A stretch of 64,000 bases of DNA from Streptomyces lateritius. GTDB lineage: Bacteria > Actinomycetota > Actinomycetes > Streptomycetales > Streptomycetaceae. Shown here in pieces: positions 16,490 to 25,459 of this stretch. Each line of letters opens with the position of its first letter. Position 1 is the stretch's first letter. Under the pieces are notes generated by a model. It was not told the origin of the DNA. It was given only the letters and a program-made list of their open reading frames with translations, and did not search any database. The stretch lies in assembly GCF_014649715.1 (NCBI RefSeq), contig NZ_BMTO01000010.1, positions 183,688-247,687 of the forward strand, written 5' to 3'. Both the position numbers and the translations under genes were made by a program.

Positions 16490-18364
16490 TCACACGTTCT
16501 GGGGGACAACCGCTCCCGCGTTCGCGTGTTCGCCGTCCACGCCGCCCCTAGTGGCCCGCGCGCTGCGCGCGTCCCGGCGCACCAGGGCCGCGTACCGGCC
16601 GTTCCGTGCGAGGAGTTCGTCATGGGTGCCGCGCTCGGCGATCCGGCCTGCTTCGAGGACCACGATCTGGTCCGCGTCCCGGACGGTGGAGAGCCGGTGG
16701 GCGATGGTGATGGTGGTGCGTCCGGCGGAGAGCGCGTCGATGGCCTGCTGGACGGCGTGTTCGGTACGGGTGTCGAGCGCGCTCGTCGCCTCGTCGAGGA
16801 TGAGGACGGGCGGGTCGCGCAGGATGGTGCGGGCGATCGCCAGGCGCTGCTTCTCGCCCCCGGAGAAGCGATAGCCGCGCTCGCCGACGAGGGTGTCGTA
16901 TCCGTCGGGCAGCGAGGCGATGTGCTCGTGGATCTGCGCGGCGCGGGCGGCGGCCTCGATCTCCTCGTCGGTGGCGTCCGGCTTGGCGAAGCGCAGGTTG
17001 TCGGCGACGGAGGCGTGGAAGAGGTACGTCTCCTGAGAGACCACTCCGACGGCCCTGGCGAGGGTGTCGAAGTCCAGGTCGCGGACGTCGACGCCGTCGA
17101 GCAGCACGCGGCCGCCGGTCACGTCGTAGAGCCGAGGCACCAGGTAGCTGAGCGTGGACTTGCCGGAGCCGGTGGGGCCGACGACGGCGAGGCTGCCGCC
17201 GGCCGGGACGGTCACGTCGATGGAGTCGAGCGTGGCGCGGCCGGGCGCCTCGGGGTCGTAGGCGAAATCGACGTTCTCGAACGCCACCTCGCCGCCGATC
17301 TTCTCCAGCCGGACAGGGGCCTCGGACTCGGTGATGTCGACCGGGAGGTCGAGGTACTCGAAGATCCGCTGGAAGAGGGCGAGGGAGGTCTGTATCTGCA
17401 CGCCGGTGGAGAGCAGGCTCACGGCCGGCCGGAAGAGGCCCTGCTGGAGCGAGACGAACGCGACGAGCGTGCCCAGCGAGATGGCCGGTCCGCCCGCCTG
17501 GAGGGTGAGGCCCGCGGCCCAGTAGATGAGGGCGGGCATGGCCGCCATGACGATGCCGATGGTGGACATCCGCCACCGTCCGGCCATGGAGGACCGCACT
17601 TCGAGGTCGACGAGGCGCTCGGACTCCTCGGCGAAGGACGTGGTGAGCGAGTCGGCACGGCCCATGGTCCGGCCGAGCAGGATGCCGCTGACCGAGAGGG
17701 ACTCGGTGACGGTCGCGGCCATGACGGCCATCTGCTTCTGGCGCTGGGTGGTGATCGTCTTGCGCTCGCGTCCGACGCGGCGGCTGATCCAGACGAAGAC
17801 CGGCAGCAGGAGCAGGGAGACGAGGGTGAGCCGCCAGTCCAGCGCGAGCATGGCGACGACGGTCGCGACGACGGCGGTGAGATTGGAGACGAGGGAGGTG
17901 GCGGTCGAGGTGACCGTCGCCTGCATGCCGCCGATGTCGTTGGCGATCCGGGACTGGACCTCGCCGGTGCGCGTGCGCGTGAAGAAGGCGAGCGGCATCC
18001 GCTGCAGCTGGGCGTAGACCGCGGTGCGCAGGTCGTGCATCACGCGCTGGCCGACGGTCGTGGAGATCAGGGTCTGCAGGACGCCGAAGACGCTGGTGAT
18101 CACGGCGGTGGCGATCATGCCGAGGGCGAGCAGACTGAGCAGCCCGGTGCGCCCCTGCGGGATCGCGGTGTCCAGGATCTCCTTCAGGAGGAAGGGCGAG
18201 GCGACCGAGACGAGCGACGAGGCGCCGACCAGCAGACCGACGACGGCGAGGCGGGCGCGGTAGGGACGGAAGAGGCGCAGGATGCGCCCCACCTGGGCCG
18301 GCTCCTCCGGCTCTGCGGGATCGCGCGCGGGGGGCGTCCAGGCGGACTGTTCGTGGGGGTGCAT
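16490..18364 (-). CDS. ABC exporter, fused permease and ATPase
   Basis: A 624-residue type IV ABC half-transporter. Six membrane helices (about residues 40-320) precede an ATPase with a complete motif set: Walker A GPTGSGKST, Q-loop VSQETYLF, signature FSGGEKQR, Walker B VLILDEATSALD and switch IAHRLS. All sites are canonical, so it can work as a homodimer, probably exporting a lipophilic drug or lipid. It is divergent from a marR-type gene 95 nt away, with inverted repeats between them; that arrangement is typical of a regulated multidrug exporter. Confidence 0.88.
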   Translation of the reverse strand: MHPHEQSAWTPPARDPAEPEEPAQVGRILRLFRPYRARLAVVGLLVGASSLVSVASPFLLKEILDTAIPQGRTGLLSLLALGMIATAVITSVFGVLQTLISTTVGQRVMHDLRTAVYAQLQRMPLAFFTRTRTGEVQSRIANDIGGMQATVTSTATSLVSNLTAVVATVVAMLALDWRLTLVSLLLLPVFVWISRRVGRERKTITTQRQKQMAVMAATVTESLSVSGILLGRTMGRADSLTTSFAEESERLVDLEVRSSMAGRWRMSTIGIVMAAMPALIYWAAGLTLQAGGPAISLGTLVAFVSLQQGLFRPAVSLLSTGVQIQTSLALFQRIFEYLDLPVDITESEAPVRLEKIGGEVAFENVDFAYDPEAPGRATLDSIDVTVPAGGSLAVVGPTGSGKSTLSYLVPRLYDVTGGRVLLDGVDVRDLDFDTLARAVGVVSQETYLFHASVADNLRFAKPDATDEEIEAAARAAQIHEHIASLPDGYDTLVGERGYRFSGGEKQRLAIARTILRDPPVLILDEATSALDTRTEHAVQQAIDALSAGRTTITIAHRLSTVRDADQIVVLEAGRIAERGTHDELLARNGRYAALVRRDARSARATRGGVDGEHANAGAVVPQNV

Positions 18365-18409
18365 GGGCTCCTACGAGAGGTGTGACAGCGACGACGATTC
18401 GAGCCTAGC

Positions 18410-18454
18410 TCATTGTTACCTATGCTCACAATGAACATGGTCCTGATATTGTTC
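18410..18454. promoter_or_regulatory. Two overlapping-scale inverted repeats between ABC exporter and marR
   Basis: The divergent spacer contains TCATTGT (18410-18416) matched by ACAATGA (18428-18434), and GAACA (18433-18437) matched by TGTTC (18450-18454). The two share two bases and sit directly before the marR start at 18460. MarR proteins typically bind such 16-20 bp palindromes and repress both divergent genes. The repeats are seen; binding is inferred. Confidence 0.55.
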
Positions 18455-18459
18455 CCGGC

Positions 18460-18966
18460 ATGAACACTTCCGACGGTACGAGTTCGCCGGACGGTACGGG
18501 CACCCGGAGCACCCCGGTCGGCACGGGCACGGCGGACGCGGACGGCCTCCTCGCCGAGCAGCTCCTCCGCCTCACCCGCCGTCTGCACCGCATCCAGAAG
18601 CAGCACCTGGAGCCGGTCGGCATCACCCCGGCGCAGTCCCGGCTGCTGCGTACCGTCGCGCACTACGACCACCCGCCCCGGATGGCCGATCTCGCCGCTC
18701 GCCTGGAGGTCGTCCCGCGCGCCGTGACCAGCCTCGTCGACGGTCTGGAGGCGGCCGGCCGGGTGCGCCGCGTCCCCGATCCGACCAACCGCAGGGTGGT
18801 CCGGATCGAGCTCACCGACCCGGGGCACGCCACGCTGCGCGAGCTGCGCAGCGCGCGCCGGGCGGCCGCAGAGGACATCCTGGCTCCACTGACCGTCGAA
18901 CAGCGCGAGGTGCTCGGAGGTCTGCTGTCCGCTCTGGTCGACCACGTGCCGGAGCGCCGCTGCTGA
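18460..18966 (+). CDS. MarR-family transcriptional regulator
   Basis: A 168-residue winged-helix protein. After a Gly/Thr-rich leader of about 25 residues come the dimerisation helix (LLAEQLLRLTRRLHRIQ), the recognition helix region (RMADLAARLEVVPRAVTSLVDGLEAAG) and the wing with the basic DPTNRRVVRIELTD, a hallmark of MarR. It is divergent from the ABC exporter and most likely represses it until a ligand binds. The FAD/Fe-S gene starts 38 nt downstream on the same strand and may be co-transcribed. Confidence 0.9.
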   Translation: MNTSDGTSSPDGTGTRSTPVGTGTADADGLLAEQLLRLTRRLHRIQKQHLEPVGITPAQSRLLRTVAHYDHPPRMADLAARLEVVPRAVTSLVDGLEAAGRVRRVPDPTNRRVVRIELTDPGHATLRELRSARRAAAEDILAPLTVEQREVLGGLLSALVDHVPERRC

Positions 18967-19004
18967 CCACGCGGGCGCGGCGACGCGCCGAGGGGAGCCG
19001 TGCC

Positions 19005-21938
19005 ATGCCACTGCTGGAGCCGAGGCCGAGGGCCCTTCGTCCCGGTACGGAGCGGAGACCGGCCCCCGACCGGGTCCCCGAGCTCCAGCACAAGGGCGCG
19101 CCACGGCTTCTGCGGGAGGAGCTGTCCGAGGTCCTCGGCCCGGAGAAGGTCCTCTGGAAGATCTCCGACCTGGTGCGGTACGCCTCCGACGCCAGCCCTT
19201 ACCGGTTCGTCCCGCGGATCGTGGTGGTCGCGGAGGACATCGACGACATCTCCGCCGTCCTGTCGTACGCGCGCGGCAAGGGTCGCGAGGTGGTGTTCCG
19301 GGCGGCCGGGACCAGTCTCAACGGGCAGGCGCAGGGCGAGGACATCCTGGTCGACGTGCGTCGGCACTGGGCCGGTGTCGAAGTCCTGGACGACGGCGCC
19401 CGCGCCCGGGTCCGCCCCGGCACCACCGTCGTACGGGCCAACGCGGCCCTCGCCCGGTACGGCCGGGTCCTCGGTCCCGACCCGGCGAGCGCCGTCGCCT
19501 GCACGATCGGCGGCGTCGTGGCGAACAACGCGTCCGGCATGACCGCGGGCACCACCCGGAACTCGTACCGGACCGTCGCCTCCCTCACCTTCGTCCTGCC
19601 GAGCGGCACCGTCGTCGACACCGGCGACCCCGGCGCCGACGAAGAGCTCGCCCACGCCGAGCCGCGCCTGTGCGAGGGGCTGCTGGCGCTCAAGGCGGAG
19701 ATCGAGGCGGACCCGGAGCTCACCGCCCGGATCCGCGCCAAGTACGCCATCAAGAACACCAACGGCTACCGCCTGGACGCGTTCCTGGACGGCGACACGC
19801 CCGTGCGGATCCTGCGCGGCCTCATGGTGGGTTCGCAGGGCACGTTCGGCTTCATCTCGGAGGTCGTCTTCGACACCCTGCCCCTGGACCGGCAGGTCTC
19901 CACGGCGCTGCTCTTCTTCCCCTCGCTGCCGGCCGCGGCGGCGGCGGTTCCGCGTTTCACCGAGGCCGGGGCGCTCGCCGTGGAGCTGATGGACGGCAAC
20001 ACGCTGCGCGCCTCGGTCAGGGTGCGCGGAATGCCCGCCGACTGGGCGGAGCTGCCCAGGGAGACGGCGGCGCTGCTGGTGGAGTTCCGTGCGGCCGACG
20101 CGGCCGCGCTGGAGGCGTACGAACGGGCGGCCGGCGCGGTCCTGGAAGACCTGGATCTGGTCACCCCGGTCGCCTCGGTCACCTCGATGGGCAATGCCTT
20201 CACCCGCGACCCGGGCGTGATCGCCGGCTACTGGGCGGCGCGCAGGGCCTTCGTCACCGCCGTGGGCGGCTCACGGCCCTCGGGCACCACGCTCATCACC
20301 GAGGACTTCGCGGTACCGCCCGCTCGGCTCGCCGAGGCGTGCGCCGAGCTCCTCGAGCTGCAGTCCCGGCACGGCTTCGACGCGGCCGTGGCCGGTCACG
20401 CCGCTCACGGCAACCTCCACTTCCTCCTGGCCTTCGACGCCGCCGATCCCACCGACGTGGAGCGGTACGCGGCCTTCATGGACGAGTTCTGCAAGCTGAC
20501 CGTGGAACGGTTCGACGGCTCGCTGAAGGCCGAGCACGCCACCGGCCGCAACATCGCCCCCTTCCTGGAGCTGGAGTGGGGACCGCGGGCGACCGAAATG
20601 ATGTGGCGGGTCAAGGAGCTCATCGATCCGGACGGGGTCCTCGCGCCCCGGATCGTCCTCGACCGCGACCCGCAGGCCCATCTGCGCGGGCTGAAGACGA
20701 TTCCGAAGGTGGAGGCGGTCGCCGATCCGTGTATCGAGTGCGGCTTCTGCGAACCGACCTGCCCCAGCGGCGATCTGACGACTACGCCCCGCCAACGCAT
20801 CGTGCTGCGGCGGGAGATGATGCGTCAGAGCGACGGTTCACCGGTGGAGGCGAGCCTCCTGGAGGCGTACGGCTACGACGCCGTGGACACCTGCGCGGGC
20901 GATTCCACCTGCGCGCTGGCCTGCCCGGTCGGGATCGACACCGGGGCGCTGATGAAGGAGTTCCGCCATGAGCGTCACTCGGCGTCCGAGGAGCGGGCCG
21001 CGGCGCTGGCGGCCCGTCACTTTCGCGCCGTGGAGGCCTCGGCGCGCCTCGCCCTCGGGGCCGCCGACCGGGTCGGAGACCGCGTCCTGGAGTCGGTGAC
21101 CGGTCTGGCGCGCAGGGCCGTCCGGCCCGATCTCGTACCGCAGTGGCTGCCGGAGATCCCGGGCGCGGCGGCCCGCCGCCTCCCGGCCACCGACCGTCCG
21201 GCGGCCACCGCCGTGTACTACCCGGCGTGTGTGAACCGGATCTTCGGCGGTCCGAGGGGGCGCCCGGGGCCGTCGCTGCCCGAGGCGGTGGTGGCTCTCG
21301 CCGCCCGCGCGGGGAAGCCGGTGTGGATCCCGGACGACGTGGCCGGTACGTGCTGCGCGACGATCTGGCACTCCAAGGGGTACGAGCGCGGGAACACGGT
21401 GATGGCCAACCGGATCGTCGAGGCGGCCTGGGGCTGGACGGCGGGCGGGCGGCTGCCGCTGGTCGTGGACGCGTCCTCCTGCGCGCTCGGGATCGCCCGC
21501 GAGGTGGTGCCGTACCTCACCGCCGACAACCGGGAGTTGCACGCGGAGCTGACCGTGCTGGACTCACCGGTCTGGGCGGCGGAGGAGCTGCTGCCGCGTC
21601 TGCGGGTGCGCCGCCGGGTGGGCTCGGCGGTGGTGCATCCGACCTGTTCGATGCGGCATCTGGGTGACGAGGACCGGCTGACGGCGCTGGCCCGGGCGTG
21701 TGCCGAGGAGGTCGTCGTCCCGGACGACGCGGGGTGCTGCGCCTTCGCCGGCGACCGGGGCATGCTGCACCCGGAGCTCACGGCGTCCGCCACCGCGCGC
21801 GAGGCGGCCGAAGTGACGGCGCGCTCCTTCGACGCGCATCTGTCGGCGAACCGGATGTGCGAGATCGGCATGGACCGGGCGACCGGGCGGAGTTACGAGT
21901 CCGTGCTCATAGCTCTCGAGCGAGCGACACGCCCCTGA
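19005..21938 (+). CDS. FAD-linked dehydrogenase fused to Fe-S/CCG domains (D-lactate/glycolate oxidase type)
   Basis: A 977-residue fusion. The N-terminal half is a PCMH-type FAD domain (FRAAGTSLNGQAQGED, GGVVANNASGM) with an FAD-oxidase C-terminal domain (AGHAAHGNLHF). Two ferredoxin-type clusters follow: CIECGFCEPTCP from residue 576 and CAGDSTCALACP from residue 630. The C-terminal part has two CCG-type motifs (CCATIWHSKG, CCAFAGDRGM). Similar proteins oxidise D-lactate or glycolate, passing electrons through the Fe-S clusters to quinone. The substrate is inferred from the family. It probably joins respiration at the membrane surface. A GAGGGGAG ribosome binding site precedes the ATG. Confidence 0.84.
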   Translation: MPLLEPRPRALRPGTERRPAPDRVPELQHKGAPRLLREELSEVLGPEKVLWKISDLVRYASDASPYRFVPRIVVVAEDIDDISAVLSYARGKGREVVFRAAGTSLNGQAQGEDILVDVRRHWAGVEVLDDGARARVRPGTTVVRANAALARYGRVLGPDPASAVACTIGGVVANNASGMTAGTTRNSYRTVASLTFVLPSGTVVDTGDPGADEELAHAEPRLCEGLLALKAEIEADPELTARIRAKYAIKNTNGYRLDAFLDGDTPVRILRGLMVGSQGTFGFISEVVFDTLPLDRQVSTALLFFPSLPAAAAAVPRFTEAGALAVELMDGNTLRASVRVRGMPADWAELPRETAALLVEFRAADAAALEAYERAAGAVLEDLDLVTPVASVTSMGNAFTRDPGVIAGYWAARRAFVTAVGGSRPSGTTLITEDFAVPPARLAEACAELLELQSRHGFDAAVAGHAAHGNLHFLLAFDAADPTDVERYAAFMDEFCKLTVERFDGSLKAEHATGRNIAPFLELEWGPRATEMMWRVKELIDPDGVLAPRIVLDRDPQAHLRGLKTIPKVEAVADPCIECGFCEPTCPSGDLTTTPRQRIVLRREMMRQSDGSPVEASLLEAYGYDAVDTCAGDSTCALACPVGIDTGALMKEFRHERHSASEERAAALAARHFRAVEASARLALGAADRVGDRVLESVTGLARRAVRPDLVPQWLPEIPGAAARRLPATDRPAATAVYYPACVNRIFGGPRGRPGPSLPEAVVALAARAGKPVWIPDDVAGTCCATIWHSKGYERGNTVMANRIVEAAWGWTAGGRLPLVVDASSCALGIAREVVPYLTADNRELHAELTVLDSPVWAAEELLPRLRVRRRVGSAVVHPTCSMRHLGDEDRLTALARACAEEVVVPDDAGCCAFAGDRGMLHPELTASATAREAAEVTARSFDAHLSANRMCEIGMDRATGRSYESVLIALERATRP

Positions 21939-22000
21939 CGACCGGCCCGTCCACCCGAGCCGGCCAGTAGGCTCCCCGAACCCGGCCCTGGTCTCGTTCC

Positions 22001-22030
22001 AGGCCCCCTCACCCCGGCGGTGAGGGGCCT
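22001..22030 (+). terminator. Strong hairpin after the FAD/Fe-S gene
   Basis: AGGCCCCCTCACC at 22001-22013 pairs with GGTGAGGGGCCT at 22019-22030 (one bulged C, 5-nt loop). It lies 62 nt past the stop codon with no long T run, as is usual for Streptomyces terminators. Confidence 0.75.
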
Positions 22031-22180
22031 TGGCGTGCGCCGGACCGATGAACAGGAATCGAAGAGTCCAACCACCCGTCACAAGAGTCCAATCCGCGCC
22101 CTTGCGCGCCACCAGCCCCAACGGCCAGGGTCCTGTGCGGGATTCATGAACCAGCCATGCACACCGTTACCGGAGGTTCC

Positions 22181-23602
22181 ATGGACGACAACGCACCGCA
22201 GACCCCGAGCCGCCGCTCCGTGCTGCGGACCACGGCCGGAGTCGCGGGAGCGGGCATCGGGCTCGGTGCCCTGGGCACGGGGTCCGCCGGGGCGGCCGCG
22301 CCGGAGCAGACCGTCGAGGCCGCCGAGACCAGGGGGACACCGCCGCGCAGAGGGGCGACGATGGCCGGCGTCCCCTTCGAGGGCCGCTCCACCGTCCGGG
22401 TGGGGATCATCGGCCTCGGCAACCGTGGCGGCAGCATGATCGACCTCTTCCTCGCCCTTCCCGGCGTGCGGGTGGTCGCGGTCTGCGACCCGGTGAAGGC
22501 GAAGGCGGAGCGGGCCGCCGCCAAGGTCGTCGCCGCCGGGCAGCCCTCCCCCGCCGTGTACACCCACGGCGAGGACGACTACGAGAACCTCTGCGCCCGC
22601 ACCGACCTCGACTTCGTGTATGTGGCGACCCCCTGGGAGCTCCACTTCGAGATGGCGCGCGCGGCGATGCTGAACGGCAAGCACGTCGGCGTCGAATGCC
22701 CCATAGCGATGCGGCTGGACGAGCTGTGGCAGCTCGTCGACCTCTCCGAGCAGACCCGGCGCCACTGCATGCAGCTGGAGAACTGCTGTTACGGCCGCAA
22801 CGAGATGCGGGTCCTGCGGATGGCGCACGCGGGCAAGTTCGGTGAGCTGCTGCACGGCGCGGGGGCGTACAACCACGACCTGCGGGAGCTGATGTTCTCG
22901 CCCACGTACTACGAGGGCCCGTGGCGCCGGCTCTGGCACACCCGGCTCCGGGGCGACCTCTACCCGAACCACGGCTTCGGCCCGGTGGCCAACTACATGG
23001 ACGTCAACCGCGGCGACCGGGTGGTGAGCATCAGCAGCTTCGGTACGCCGGCGCTCGGGCTCGCCCAGTACCGGGATGAGAAGGTGCCGCCGGGCGACCC
23101 GAGCTGGAAGGAGACGTACATCGGGAGCGATCGGACGATCAGTCTGGTCCAGACGGCGAAGGGCCGCGTGATCCGGCTCGAACACGATGTCTCCACCCCC
23201 CACCCCTACAGCCGGATCAACAGCCTCGGCGGTACGCGGGGTGTGTTCGAGGACTACCCGGCCCGCATCTATGTGGAGCCGGACCACAAGGGCCACCAGT
23301 GGGGCGACTTCACGGCGTATGCGGCGGAGTTCGACCACTGGCTGTGGAAGGAGCACGCGAACCCGCCCGGCGGGCACGGCGGGATGGACTACATCATGAT
23401 CTTCCGGCTGATGCAGTGCATGCGGCTGGGGCTCGTCCCCGACTTCGACGTGTACGACGCGGCGACCTGGACGGCCCCGGTACCGCTCAGCCACGCCTCG
23501 ATCAAGGCGAAGGGCGCACCGCAGCAGATCCCGGACTTCACGCGCGGCGAATGGCGCAGGGCCCGCTCCGGCGTGGACTCGGCCAGGCCCGTCCAGGCCT
23601 GA
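22181..23602 (+). CDS. Gfo/Idh/MocA oxidoreductase, GH109-like, Tat-exported
   Basis: A protein of about 473 residues with a twin-arginine signal (SRRSVLRTTAGVAGAG), so it is folded with cofactor and exported. The Rossmann motif is VGIIGLGNRGGSM, followed by the Gfo/Idh/MocA landmarks ATPWELHFEMARAAM and GKHVGVECPIAM; the C-terminal half (LRGDLYPNHGFGPV, WGDFTAYAAEFDHWLW) matches family GH109, NAD-dependent alpha-N-acetylgalactosaminidases. Substrate assignment is from family resemblance only. Start ATG 22181 has GGAGG four bases upstream, rather close; an in-frame ATG at 22157 is the alternative. It is convergent with a PNGase A-like gene. Confidence 0.82.
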   Translation: MDDNAPQTPSRRSVLRTTAGVAGAGIGLGALGTGSAGAAAPEQTVEAAETRGTPPRRGATMAGVPFEGRSTVRVGIIGLGNRGGSMIDLFLALPGVRVVAVCDPVKAKAERAAAKVVAAGQPSPAVYTHGEDDYENLCARTDLDFVYVATPWELHFEMARAAMLNGKHVGVECPIAMRLDELWQLVDLSEQTRRHCMQLENCCYGRNEMRVLRMAHAGKFGELLHGAGAYNHDLRELMFSPTYYEGPWRRLWHTRLRGDLYPNHGFGPVANYMDVNRGDRVVSISSFGTPALGLAQYRDEKVPPGDPSWKETYIGSDRTISLVQTAKGRVIRLEHDVSTPHPYSRINSLGGTRGVFEDYPARIYVEPDHKGHQWGDFTAYAAEFDHWLWKEHANPPGGHGGMDYIMIFRLMQCMRLGLVPDFDVYDAATWTAPVPLSHASIKAKGAPQQIPDFTRGEWRRARSGVDSARPVQA

Positions 23603-23606
23603 CCCC

Positions 23607-23638
23607 GCGGGGCCCGGCTCTCGACTGCCGGGCCCCGC
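23607..23638. terminator. Perfect 12-bp hairpin between convergent genes
   Basis: GCGGGGCCCGGC (23607-23618) and GCCGGGCCCCGC (23627-23638) form a perfect 12-bp stem with an 8-nt loop, placed between two facing genes, so it can terminate transcription from both sides. Confidence 0.8.
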
Positions 23639-23661
23639 CTGCCGCCGGCACCCGCCTGCCG

Positions 23662-25281
23662 TCAGCAGCGGAGACGGTCCTCGGTGAGCGCGCCCTGGGC
23701 CGTTCGCAGGGTCCGGTCGTAGCAGCCGCCGGAGCCGTGGAGGCGGTAGCGCTCGGTCGTCGTCCCGACCGCGTGGCGCTGGTCGCGGGGCACTCCGGTG
23801 GTGTAGGTGGCGTCTCCGTCGTAGCGGTCGTCGAGGCGCGAGAAGGACACCCGCTCGCCGCCACGGACGACGACGGTGTCGGCGTGGTCGCCGAGCGCGA
23901 GCACGGTCCGCAGCCGGTCGCCGGCGCCGACCGTGGTCTCGCCGTCCATGGTGTACGTGCGGTGGGTACGGGTGGTGGTGCGGCCGGCCGTCACGGTCTC
24001 GTCGTCCCTCCAGCGCGCGGTGAGCGCGTCGGGGTTCTCGCCCTCACCCCAGCGGTGCACGGAGGTGTGGGCGAGCGTCCGGGTGACGGTGGTGTCGACC
24101 CGGCCGTGCGAGGTGTTCAGGTGTCCGGTGACGCTGAGCCGGTGGCCGGCCTCGGTGTCCAGGCGGTGCTCCGAACCGGCCGTGCCCGCCGTGTACACCG
24201 AGGTGTTGCGCGGCGCGCCCGCCTCGTGACGGTCGAGGGCGCCGGTGACGACCGCGCTCCGCTCGTCCTGCCAGATCAGCACGTTGGTCGGGGTGCTCCA
24301 GCCGGTCTGCCCGGCCGGGACACCGAGCACCGACACCTCGATCCGGTGGGCGCGTCCGTCGTTGAGGAGGGCGGCGAAGGGGGTGAGGTCGTAGACGATC
24401 GGCTGGATGTCGAAGGCGCGCGGGCCGGGGGTGACGTACCAGAGGAAGGGGTTGGACCAGCCGCCCGTCCAGACCGTGGGGAACGGAGCGGCGATGCCGG
24501 CGAGCCGTCCGTCCACGGAGATCCGCACCTCGCGGTAGGGGCCGTCGGTCGCCTTGCAGGAGTAAGGAGCCGCGTCGGGGACGGTCAGGTACCAGTACTC
24601 CTCGCAGCCGCCGCCGGAACCGGTGGCGTACACCTCGGCGAGGATCCGTTCGGTGTTGCGCGGTGTCGTCAGGCTCGCGGAGCCCAGCGGCATCACCCGG
24701 TCGGGCGTGTCCGCCGCGGGCTTCACCCGCCCCTGTGCCGTGTAGAAGGTGAGCGTGACGCGGACGTCGAGGACACCGGTGTACGTCTCGTTCACGACAT
24801 TGCCGATGAGCATCTCGACGGGCTGAGGGCGGCTCAGGGTGTCGCGGTAACGGGTGACGTCCTTCTCCACCAACCAGGTGATGCCGTCGGGCGAGGGCTG
24901 CGGTGTCGAGGTGCGGAAAATCTCGACACCGCCGACCGTGACGTAGCCGAGCCGGTCGTACTGCCGGCCCTTCACCGCGCCGTCGAGACGGAGCACGACC
25001 TTGCTCCAGCGGGTGCCGCACTTCTCGGGCGGCGCGTAACTCCCCTTGTACGGCGTGAAGTCGCGGAACTGGGCGGCGGCGAGGGTGACCTCGCAGGAGG
25101 GGGTGACCGGCCGCGAGACGGGCGGCGCCGCCGTCACCGGGTCGTGCCAGTCGCTGGTGAACTCGGCCGGGGGCGGATCGGCCGGAGCGTCGGCGGCAGC
25201 CGCCGGCTGCCCCGCGCCGAGCAGTGCGCCGGCGACCAGCGCGAGGCCGCCGATCATGCTCATGATCTTCTGATGTCTCAT
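23662..25281 (-). CDS. Secreted peptide-N-glycosidase A-like (PNGase A) protein
   Basis: A 539-residue secreted protein with a signal peptide ending near residue 29 (GQPAAAADA). Landmarks of the PNGase A family include CGTRWSKVVLRLDGAVKGRQYDRL, IFRTSTPQP, WLVEKDVTRYRD and VEMLIGNVVNETYTGVLDV; the C-terminal half is a beta-rich region rich in Thr/Asp/Arg. Plant and fungal PNGase A removes N-linked glycans, including core-fucosylated ones, from glycopeptides. Here it probably acts outside the cell on environmental glycoproteins; activity is not shown. The start could be ATG 25281 or ATG 25263, neither with a strong ribosome binding site. Its neighbour, the GH109-like enzyme, would also act on glycoprotein glycans. 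Confidence 0.82.
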   Translation of the reverse strand: MRHQKIMSMIGGLALVAGALLGAGQPAAAADAPADPPPAEFTSDWHDPVTAAPPVSRPVTPSCEVTLAAAQFRDFTPYKGSYAPPEKCGTRWSKVVLRLDGAVKGRQYDRLGYVTVGGVEIFRTSTPQPSPDGITWLVEKDVTRYRDTLSRPQPVEMLIGNVVNETYTGVLDVRVTLTFYTAQGRVKPAADTPDRVMPLGSASLTTPRNTERILAEVYATGSGGGCEEYWYLTVPDAAPYSCKATDGPYREVRISVDGRLAGIAAPFPTVWTGGWSNPFLWYVTPGPRAFDIQPIVYDLTPFAALLNDGRAHRIEVSVLGVPAGQTGWSTPTNVLIWQDERSAVVTGALDRHEAGAPRNTSVYTAGTAGSEHRLDTEAGHRLSVTGHLNTSHGRVDTTVTRTLAHTSVHRWGEGENPDALTARWRDDETVTAGRTTTRTHRTYTMDGETTVGAGDRLRTVLALGDHADTVVVRGGERVSFSRLDDRYDGDATYTTGVPRDQRHAVGTTTERYRLHGSGGCYDRTLRTAQGALTEDRLRC

Positions 25282-25459
25282 GGGTCGCGAGTGAAGCGCG
25301 GGGGGCGCGGGGCGTCCAGAGGGCGTTGTTCGATCTTGGCGCGTTCTGTGCCCGATTGCGAATAAATCAATTGCCGTTCACCGTCCCCGAGCGCGAACCT
25401 TGCACGGCTCGAACCGACCGGCCATCAGCCGACGAACCACCGGAAGACCCTGGGACGAC

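Noticed and set aside
16526..18385. 619-residue open frame opposite the ABC exporter
   Set aside because: Low-complexity Asp/Gly/Glu/Arg composition typical of antisense frames in GC-rich genes; no ribosome binding site and complete overlap with a convincing gene.
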